Source of the DNA: Bacteroidota bacterium
Lineage (GTDB): Bacteria > Bacteroidota > Bacteroidia > Chitinophagales > Chitinophagaceae
NCBI GenBank assembly: GCA_023386045.1
Contig: JAEWKK010000011.1
Span: forward strand, 1 to 19,340
Reading direction: 5' to 3'
DNA length: 19,340 nucleotides
Positions within the stretch are counted from its first letter, which is position 1. Every line of letters starts with the position of its first letter. The translations under genes were made by a program, and so were the position numbers. The notes beneath the pieces were generated by a model. It was not told the DNA's origin, did no database searches, and saw only the letters and a program-made list of their open reading frames with translations. Positions 14,690 to 19,340 of this stretch are shown here, in pieces.

Positions 14690-15106
14690 GATGTAGATCA
14701 CTATCTTATCCTTGCCAATTCCTTTTCTTCTTGAAAGAAGAAACTGAAAAATCTCTTCCTCAGTATCCAGCTTGATTTCTCCCTTGTCCCAACGGATCAC
14801 CATGGATTCAAGATCATCAACAAGGTTTCTCAATTCCTTTGGCGTCCAGGTGCCAATTCCCGCTGACAGAAAAATGGCATTGCCTGGCTTTGTTGCAGCC
14901 AGTTTGAATTTTTGTTCTTTATCACTGCTGATAAAAAATGGACTGCTATGAATGCTGTCTTCCTTGATTTTCCAGGTGATCTCTGCATCTTCCGATGTAC
15001 GGTTGTGCATATTGATGCGTCTCATGGGATCGCAGCTGCTTGCGATCAGGCAGAACAGGAATAAGAAAGGAAGGATTGTTCTCAATTTCTTATGATTTAT
15101 CATCAT
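14669..15106 (-). CDS. Putative lipoprotein of unknown function
   Basis: A 145-aa protein starting at the double ATG 15101-15106 (MMINHKKLRT). A hydrophobic stretch ILPFLFLFCLIASSC ends in a lipobox-like ASSC, with C25 as the lipid attachment site, so it is probably anchored to the inner or outer membrane facing the periplasm. The mature part is about 120 residues with no recognised domain. It contains DAEITWKIKEDS, a TWTPKELRNLVDDLESMVI helix, and ends IVIYIGEPEPG. The longer frame reading up to 15289 overlaps the upstream gene and lacks a signal peptide, so I reject that start. The ATG overlaps the end of the 145-codon gene upstream by 17 bp (14 bp if the second ATG is used), implying coupling. 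Confidence 0.75.
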   Translation of the reverse strand: MMINHKKLRTILPFLFLFCLIASSCDPMRRINMHNRTSEDAEITWKIKEDSIHSSPFFISSDKEQKFKLAATKPGNAIFLSAGIGTWTPKELRNLVDDLESMVIRWDKGEIKLDTEEEIFQFLLSRRKGIGKDKIVIYIGEPEPG

Positions 15107-15527
15107 TGCGTCCTTCATTCTCTTTTTCTCCGCTGGCTTCTTCAAGGTTTGTTCCCGGGATCTGCCTTCCAAGATCTTCATTGGACACATTCTGGGGCGT
15201 GCCGATCTCTTCATTTCTTTCATCTGGCATGGGCTCTCCACCTGAAACGTTTTCCCTATTTCCACCTCTTCTTTCCGAGTCGTCAGCAAACCTTTGATTC
15301 AGCCCGGTTTTATTCTGTCCCGCTGCCAGTCCTTCCACATCCAGGTCTACCCTGTGTATATCTGTGCGTTGGTCCATGATATCTTCCTTTGCCGGGTAAT
15401 GTGGGTAGCCGGGGAAATCCTGGTCTGTACGGGGATCCTTTGATTCTTCCACTTCTTTCTTGCTGTCCATTGCCTTTGAAGGATTGTTTTCAGGTATCCT
15501 GTTATTCCTTTTATTATCCCTTTCCAT
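15090..15527 (-). CDS. Hydrophilic, probably disordered 145-aa protein
   Basis: A 145-aa protein rich in Asp, Glu, Asn, Lys and Arg with no hydrophobic core, no signal peptide and few aromatic residues; it is likely disordered. The only conserved-looking part is PGYPHYPAKEDIMDQ (about 39-53), a PxYPxxEDI motif that I recall from small uncharacterised proteins of Chitinophagaceae and Sphingobacteria. The rest is charged and Gly/Pro/Asn rich. It is the first gene of a two-gene leftward unit and overlaps the lipoprotein start. Function unknown; a stress or surface-related role would be guesswork. Confidence 0.72.
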   Translation of the reverse strand: MERDNKRNNRIPENNPSKAMDSKKEVEESKDPRTDQDFPGYPHYPAKEDIMDQRTDIHRVDLDVEGLAAGQNKTGLNQRFADDSERRGGNRENVSGGEPMPDERNEEIGTPQNVSNEDLGRQIPGTNLEEASGEKENEGRNDDKS

Positions 15528-15593
15528 ATTTCTTTTAGAGGAGTTTATTAAAATCCCATGCCGAACAGAAGAGGAGTGGGAAGGGTGGTAGCT

Positions 15594-15677
15594 TATGGCG
15601 TATGGCGTATGGCATAGGGCGAATGGCTTATGGCATATGGCGTAGAGTGAAAAGTGAATAGTGAATGGGAAATAGGC
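15594..15677. repeat. Degenerate heptamer array (TATGGCG type)
   Basis: About twelve consecutive 7-bp units keep strict period: TATGGCG twice, TATGGCA, TAGGGCG, AATGGCT, TATGGCA, TATGGCG, TAGAGTG, AAAAGTG, AATAGTG, AATGGGA, and a final partial unit. It fills the spacer between the leftward 145-aa gene (start 15527) and the rightward 86-aa gene (start 15751), so it lies in a shared promoter region. Confidence 0.75.
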
Positions 15678-15698
15678 TTTTATTAATATGCATACCCT

Positions 15699-15718
15699 GC
15701 CATCTGCTGACAGATGGC
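15699..15718. promoter_or_regulatory. Perfect hairpin/palindrome upstream of the 86-aa gene
   Basis: GCCATCTG (15699-15706) and CAGATGGC (15711-15718) are perfect inverted arms around CTGA. There is no T-run after it. CAACTTTG at 15721-15728, one mismatch from the TAnnTTTG -7 box, follows directly and lies 22 bp before the ATG at 15751. This arrangement suggests an operator overlapping a promoter, or a structured leader if transcription starts further upstream. Confidence 0.5.
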
Positions 15719-15750
15719 CTCAACTTTGTGGTGGAGAGCAAAACGCAGTC

Positions 15751-16011
15751 ATGATAGAGAAACAAAATATTAATGGCAAAGATGTCTGGTTGAAGATTGA
15801 TCCATACCATGTAGAAAGGGAAAATCCCAATATCATCCCAACAGAGTATTTCACTGCCACTTATTATATAGAAGAGCCTTCAGATGAAAAAATAAAAGGC
15901 GTCGTAATCAGCGAAGATGATGAAACCAGGCCAAGGCTTTTTGAATCTCCGGTAGCTGCCATGAGTTATGTTTGGAAGAAGCTCAGGTCAGTGGGTGTGG
16001 CTAAAGTTTAG
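15751..16011 (+). CDS. Small conserved-looking protein of unknown function (86 aa)
   Basis: An 86-aa soluble protein with no recognised family. I chose the ATG at 15751 (MIEKQNINGKDVWLKIDPYH); the longer frame from 15688 runs through the perfect hairpin at 15699-15718 and looks non-coding. It has mixed charge, alternating strand-like segments (TATYYIEEP, GVVISEDDE) and a C-terminal helix with AMSYVWKKL, so it is likely a small alpha/beta domain. There are no Cys pairs and no signal peptide. The stop codon, together with the Val codon before it, is the start of the right copy of the dispersed repeat. The gene stands alone on its strand. Confidence 0.65.
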   Translation: MIEKQNINGKDVWLKIDPYHVERENPNIIPTEYFTATYYIEEPSDEKIKGVVISEDDETRPRLFESPVAAMSYVWKKLRSVGVAKV

Positions 16012-16163
16012 GGTTTAAGGTTCTTTGATGTCACCCTGAAGAGGGTCACAAGTTGGGTTTTTGTCAGTAAGGAATATCATTCTTCGTGTTTGTTGCGGTT
16101 CTTTGTTCGTTTTGTGATGCTAAAAGAACAGCGAATCACAAAGTTCTCAATGAAGTCACGAAG
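16006..16163 (+). repeat. Dispersed intergenic repeat, right copy
   Basis: This 158-bp stretch begins with GTTTAGGGTTTAAGGTT, which includes the last codon and stop of the 86-aa gene, and matches the left copy (119-276, minus strand) in order. TGTCACCCTG at 16029-16038 pairs with AGGGTCACA as a near-perfect hairpin with one mismatch. TTTGTGATGCTAAAAGAA is at 16111-16128, CACAAAGTTC at 16137-16146 and CACGAAG at 16157-16163. It takes up half of the 323-bp gene-free spacer 16012-16334. Apart from this and the heptamers at 16189-16212, nothing convincing was seen in that spacer. Confidence 0.7.
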
Positions 16164-16188
16164 GATATAAGGGCATTTTGATAGTTAC

Positions 16189-16212
16189 TATGAACCATGA
16201 ACTATGAACTAT
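16189..16212. repeat. Short heptamer array (TATGAAC type)
   Basis: TATGAAC, CATGAAC and TATGAAC follow one another with exact 7-bp period and end in a partial TAT. It sits about 25 bp after the right dispersed repeat and 120 bp upstream of the response regulator gene. Confidence 0.5.
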
Positions 16213-16334
16213 CTGCCCCCTCCGAGAGGCCTCAGCAGTTTGGAATGATTTTAGAATAAGGGTATACGGGGCAGCCAATCTACACCCGGTCGCCACCAGT
16301 TCATACAAACCATCAATATTTAAAAACTTGATTT

Positions 16335-16739
16335 ATGTCAGAGTCAACACAGCATCCCACAAAAGCCAGAAAAGTACTGATTATCGAAGATGAAGGCGAT
16401 ATGTGCCTGCTCCTGAATATCATGCTCAATGGAAAAGAAATGGAACTTGACCATGTGAAGAATCTTAAGTCTGCTGAAGAATATCTACAAAATGAGCAAC
16501 CTACGGTGGTCATCCTGGACAACAAGTTGCCCGATGGATTTGGAATAGATTTCATCAGTCACATTAAAAAAAATTATCCTTCTATCAGGATCATCATGAT
16601 CTCGGGATATGATGGCGCTGCCAAAGACGTGGCACTGGATAATGGTGCCAACATTTACCTTGAGAAGCCCTTCACCAGGGATCAATTATTCGACGCTATC
16701 AAACGTTTGATGAACGAGGAAGTACCGGTTACCACCTAA
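16335..16739 (+). CDS. Single-domain response regulator (CheY-like receiver)
   Basis: A 134-aa stand-alone receiver domain after a short N-terminal extension (MSESTQHPTKARK). Key residues are visible: acidic E18-D19-E20, phospho-acceptor D62 in VILDNKLPDG, switch S90 in IMISGYDG and K111 in LEKPF. The LPDG and EKPFTRDQL motifs are those of receivers in phosphorelays of the NtrC/hybrid type, different from the Rcp1-like receiver at 874-1272. It has no output domain, so it likely acts as a phosphate carrier or by protein binding. The gene is monocistronic with a strong terminator. No kinase is adjacent; the large PAS kinase 1.8 kb away is one possible donor (inference). Confidence 0.92.
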   Translation: MSESTQHPTKARKVLIIEDEGDMCLLLNIMLNGKEMELDHVKNLKSAEEYLQNEQPTVVILDNKLPDGFGIDFISHIKKNYPSIRIIMISGYDGAAKDVALDNGANIYLEKPFTRDQLFDAIKRLMNEEVPVTT

Positions 16740-16755
16740 ATGAAATTAAGGCGAG

Positions 16756-16798
16756 GCTTCCACTGTTTTGTTCTTTACAAAATGGTGGAAGCTTTTTT
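16756..16798 (+). terminator. Rho-independent terminator of the response regulator gene
   Basis: GCTTCCAC (16756-16763) pairs with GTGGAAGC (16785-16792). Inside, TTTTGT pairs with ACAAAA around a TCTTT loop, and six T follow the stem. It lies 17 bp after the stop codon and is one of the clearest terminators in the window. Confidence 0.93.
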
Positions 16799-16834
16799 AT
16801 TCTGCAAAAATTTTTTCCAGGGAAAGCCAGTCTT

Positions 16835-16842
16835 TAAATTTG
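16835..16842 (+). promoter_or_regulatory. TAnnTTTG -7 element abutting the HAD hydrolase start codon
   Basis: TAAATTTG is an exact match to the Bacteroidota -7 consensus and ends 6 bases before the ATG at 16849. As at 7284-7291, the transcript would begin about at the start codon. No clear -33 TTG is visible. Confidence 0.45.
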
Positions 16843-16848
16843 GATCAT

Positions 16849-17523
16849 ATGAAACAACCTGCTGTCATCTTTATTGATGTTTATGAGACCATGCTGAATA
16901 TGGAAGATGTGGAAAGAAAGGTGAATTCGATTCTGGACAGCAAGCGTGGTTATGTGATCTGGACTGAACTTTTTATGCAGTATTGTTTCATCGAAAACTG
17001 CCTCCACCGTTTTAATGATTTCCTGGATATAGGAAAGGCTACCATGCAAATGGCCGGTAATATCCTGGGAAGAAATGTTTCCGATGCACAGGCCCTATCA
17101 GCTCTCGAATTGCTGAAGCATGTTCCACTGCATGAAGATGTGCATGAAGGCCTTTCACAAATGCGTGATATGGGAGTACGGCTTGCAGCACTCACCAATG
17201 CTTCATCTGGCATCGTAATGGAGCGAATGGAAAGAACCGGACTGGTTTCTTATTTTGAAAAGCTGCTTACTTCTGACGTGATCCGCAAATACAAACCCTG
17301 TACTGAAGTATATCAATGGGCGCTGGACGCTATGGATGTAGCAGCTTCTGAAGCAATGATGGTGACTTCTCATGGATGGGATCTCGCAGGCGCAGCCAAT
17401 GCGGAACTTCAAACAGTATACATTCAAAGGTCGCAGCAGGGCTTATATGAATTGGCCCCTCCGCCTATTTTCCAGTGCAGGAATTTTACTGAACTGATGA
17501 CTGAAATGCAGGCACCTGTATAA
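16849..17523 (+). CDS. HAD-superfamily hydrolase, haloacid dehalogenase type II group
   Basis: A 224-aa protein of family length. The ATG at 16849 is chosen because the frame extending back to 16768 runs into the preceding terminator. Motif I is FIDVYETML with nucleophile D10; the usual second Asp of phosphatases is Tyr12, as in the (S)-2-haloacid dehalogenase subfamily. Motif II is LTNAS (T116-N117), motif III K149 in KYKP, and motif IV D178 in SHGWD. The cap domain lies at about 15-95. In characterised L-2-haloacid dehalogenases the residue two before the Trp of motif IV is Asn; here it is His175, so dehalogenation is doubtful and the substrate is unknown. Probably cytosolic and transcribed alone. 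Confidence 0.85.
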   Translation: MKQPAVIFIDVYETMLNMEDVERKVNSILDSKRGYVIWTELFMQYCFIENCLHRFNDFLDIGKATMQMAGNILGRNVSDAQALSALELLKHVPLHEDVHEGLSQMRDMGVRLAALTNASSGIVMERMERTGLVSYFEKLLTSDVIRKYKPCTEVYQWALDAMDVAASEAMMVTSHGWDLAGAANAELQTVYIQRSQQGLYELAPPPIFQCRNFTELMTEMQAPV

Positions 17524-17546
17524 AACCTCCAGAACGATAATATTAC

Positions 17547-19151
17547 CTAGTTTTTCAGGATCTTGAATTCCACTCTTCGGTTCAACTGGCGGTTCTCAGG
17601 CGTATCGTTGGGTACCACAGGAACTGTTTCACCATAACCCTGCGAGATGATTCGAGACGGATCAATTCCTTTCATCAGAATATATTCCATTACAGATCTG
17701 GCCCTGTTATCACTGAGTTTATAATTGTAATCATCCGAACCAAAGCTGTCAGTATGCGCGCTCATTTCAATTTCAATGGAAGGATTTTCTTTCAATAGTT
17801 TGACCACCCTGTCCAGTTCAACAAAGGACTCAGGTCTCAAATCCCATTTATCAAAATCAAAAAATACATTGTTCAGTCTCACGATCTGGCCTATTTCAAT
17901 AGGCACCAGGTAAAGGTCTTTATGGATCTCTTTATAACCCGCTTTGATAAAGGAATCCAGGTTCAGGTTTTCGGAGATGGCAAAGAACCGGTCGGCAGTA
18001 GCCCTGATACTGTAATTCTTATCATAAGGTAAAACCATTTTGAAAGCGCCATCTTCCGGACTGGAAATTCCATTGCCGGCAACCGTTCCATCAGGCAGTG
18101 TTTCATAAATCAAAGAAGCACTCAATGGTTTGCCTGTTTTTTTATTATAAACATTACCGCTCACCAGCACTACAGGATCTGGTTTTTCCTTCTCCAGTAA
18201 TTTCACACGAACAATATCACTTTCACCAAAGGAGTTCAGGTTGCTGCTCATGTATGCATATTCTCCGCCTGCATCAAGTGTAAAAAATGCATCCCAATCT
18301 TCTGTGTTGATAGGTGAACCAAGGTTGACGGGCTCACTCCATTTCTGCCAGCTGTCATCAAGTCTCCTGGTCATCCAGATATCATTGTCGCCAATGGTGC
18401 CCGGACGGTTACTACTGAAATAAAGCGTTACACCATCAGGTGCCAGGTAAGGAGTCATTTCATCATAATCTTTCAGGTTGATTTTTTTGCCCAGCGATTT
18501 TGGTTCAGACCAGGTGCCATCTTCCTGAAGAAAGGAAACATAGATATCGTTGTTGACTCCTCCTTTTACTTCTGTCATGTATAGCAACAGTGTTTGTGCA
18601 TCGTGGGAGAGGGTAGCACCATTGGTTCTTCCCCTGTCATACTTCTGGTAGTTCCTGATGCGGAGTGCCTGGGGTTTGCTCCACCTGCCATTTTTTAGCC
18701 GGTTGCTGAGACTTACTCCATTGCCTGCGTAGTCACCATCAACAAAAGCATTGCGAATTAGAATACGATTATTATCAGGTGAGATCCAGAATACAGCATT
18801 GTAGAAATAAGTATTCAGAGGATAATCCATATGGATCGCTTCGGTCCATTTGCCATTGCTGTCGCGTTCCGAATACCAGATGTCCTGTGAATTGCGGATG
18901 GAATTATATTTTGTATTGTAGGGATGGTTTTCACAAATGAAAAAAAGCAGGTTCCCATCAGCAGAAATGGTAGGTCTTAATTCGGAAAGATCTGAATTGA
19001 TATTGGGGCCAACATTCTCTATTTTGACAATGGTATTCTGGGTGATGATGTTTTCTTTTTGTTCGATGAGGCGGCCGGTATCAGCAGATGGCTGCGCCAT
19101 TGTGATCAATACAGGAAATAAAAAGAAAAGCGTGAAGTAAAGATTCTTCAT
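17547..19151 (-). CDS. PD40 repeat/OmpA-like peptidoglycan-binding protein
   Basis: A 534-aa exported protein with signal peptide MKNLYFTLFFLFPVLITMAQ (cleavage before Q20). Residues about 50-320 contain PD40/WD40-like propeller repeats, seen as repeated LSELRPTISADGNLLFF, DEMTPYLAPDGVTLYFSSNRPG and DNDIWM-type blocks. About 328-400 is a carboxypeptidase-regulatory-like beta-sandwich (SGNVYNKKTGKPLSASLIYE). The C-terminus (425-534) is an OmpA-like domain with D468 and R483 in place to bind diaminopimelate of peptidoglycan, in AHTDSFGSDDYNYKLSDNRA. It likely sits in the periplasm, tethering a propeller to the cell wall. Such architecture occurs in Bacteroidota beside gliding/type IX secretion proteins, but none are here. 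It converges on the HAD gene with 23 bp between. Confidence 0.93.
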   Translation of the reverse strand: MKNLYFTLFFLFPVLITMAQPSADTGRLIEQKENIITQNTIVKIENVGPNINSDLSELRPTISADGNLLFFICENHPYNTKYNSIRNSQDIWYSERDSNGKWTEAIHMDYPLNTYFYNAVFWISPDNNRILIRNAFVDGDYAGNGVSLSNRLKNGRWSKPQALRIRNYQKYDRGRTNGATLSHDAQTLLLYMTEVKGGVNNDIYVSFLQEDGTWSEPKSLGKKINLKDYDEMTPYLAPDGVTLYFSSNRPGTIGDNDIWMTRRLDDSWQKWSEPVNLGSPINTEDWDAFFTLDAGGEYAYMSSNLNSFGESDIVRVKLLEKEKPDPVVLVSGNVYNKKTGKPLSASLIYETLPDGTVAGNGISSPEDGAFKMVLPYDKNYSIRATADRFFAISENLNLDSFIKAGYKEIHKDLYLVPIEIGQIVRLNNVFFDFDKWDLRPESFVELDRVVKLLKENPSIEIEMSAHTDSFGSDDYNYKLSDNRARSVMEYILMKGIDPSRIISQGYGETVPVVPNDTPENRQLNRRVEFKILKN

Positions 19152-19208
19152 CAGGGAATGGATTTGAACGCTAGTATACAGCGAATTCTCCTTGGTTCGA
19201 AATATTTG

Positions 19209-19240
19209 CCCCGGAAAAATTACTACGTAGAAATACGGGG
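19209..19240. promoter_or_regulatory. Imperfect 32-bp palindrome upstream of the PD40-OmpA gene
   Basis: A perfect core CTACGTAG (19223-19230) is flanked by A/T-rich arms that end in CCCCG (19209-19213) and CGGGG (19236-19240); the two arms differ in length by 4 bp. It begins 57 bp upstream of the start codon at 19151 and stands directly before the octamer array. A dimeric regulator site is plausible; the binding protein is unknown. Confidence 0.45.
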
Positions 19241-19242
19241 TC

Positions 19243-19340
19243 AGTTCACGAGTTCACGAGTTCATGAGTTCACGAGTTCACGAGTTCACGAGTTCACGAG
19301 TTCACGAGTTCACGAGTTCACGAGTTCACGAGTTCACGAG
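19243..19340. repeat. Tandem octamer array AGTTCACG, at least 12 copies, running off the window end
   Basis: The 8-bp unit AGTTCACG is repeated without interruption from 19243 to the end (98 bp, 12.25 units). Only the third copy differs (AGTTCATG). The right boundary is outside the window. It begins 92 bp upstream of the PD40-OmpA start codon. In plus direction the frame is open with an 8-aa period; on the minus strand a TGA occurs in every frame. Confidence 0.95.

Noticed and set aside
15107..15289. Long N-terminal extension of the lipoprotein
   Set aside because: It lies entirely within the 145-aa hydrophilic gene in another frame and would bury the signal peptide.
15688..15750. 21-codon extension of the 86-aa protein
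   Set aside because: It would translate the perfect palindrome and the near-consensus -7 box; composition is not protein-like.
874..16739. A new multi-gene defence or signalling island
   Set aside because: The genes are on both strands, separated by terminators, and mostly of common families; no toxin, nuclease, integrase or transposase was seen.
16756..16798. Small regulatory RNA from the long hairpin
   Set aside because: The structure is fully explained as an intrinsic terminator of the response regulator gene.
16768..16848. 27-codon extension of the HAD hydrolase
   Set aside because: It starts inside the hairpin terminator of the preceding gene, and a consensus -7 element lies just before the internal ATG at 16849.
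19243..19340. CRISPR array
   Set aside because: The unit is 8 bp without spacers, so it is a simple tandem repeat; no cas gene is present.

Overview
The window looks like a chromosomal piece of a Bacteroidota bacterium, most probably Chitinophagaceae or a close relative. The reasons are: exported proteins whose signal peptides end in Ala/Gly-Gln, so the mature protein would start with Gln (peptidase at 1511-3676, NTF2-like protein at 6422-7225, phosphatase at 7299-8918, OmpA protein at 17547-19151); few clear Shine-Dalgarno sequences; TAnnTTTG-type -7 promoter elements; a PafA-type alkaline phosphatase; PD40-OmpA architecture; and a very long multi-PAS histidine kinase. This placement rests on recalled family knowledge, not on a database search.

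Left part (1-7225, all minus strand): flavin prenyltransferase UbiX behind a single-domain response regulator; a possible 37-aa acidic mini-protein; a secreted dipeptidyl-peptidase IV-like S9 protease with its own terminator; a YozG-like XRE regulator coupled to a DUF2975 membrane protein, with a palindromic operator candidate upstream; a PLP-dependent alpha-oxoamine synthase with its own terminator; and a secreted protein with two NTF2-like domains.

Middle (7299-14562): a PafA-like alkaline phosphatase on the plus strand, convergent with and overlapping a DinB-like protein, which overlaps a DUF72 (YecE-like) gene. Upstream of these is a 1445-residue soluble histidine kinase with an RsbRD-like N-terminus and about eight PAS domains.

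Right part (14650-19340): an overlapping gene pair (hydrophilic 145-aa protein and a lipoprotein), an unrecognised 86-aa protein, a second orphan response regulator, a HAD-superfamily hydrolase of the haloacid dehalogenase type II group, and a periplasmic/outer-membrane PD40-OmpA protein.

Most genes are conserved housekeeping or accessory types. I did not find a clear new defence, mobile or biosynthetic system. The most unusual material is between the genes. A dispersed repeat of about 158 bp occurs in two inverted copies, and each copy begins in the last two codons of the gene before it (119-276 and 16006-16163). Several degenerate tandem arrays with 7- or 8-bp period occupy other spacers (6265-6296, 15594-15677, 16189-16212, 19243-19340). 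Two genes have hairpin terminators overlapping their own stop codon. The two orphan response regulators and the large kinase without a receiver may belong to one phosphorelay, but this is inference only. No rRNA, tRNA, CRISPR array, transposase or integrase was seen.
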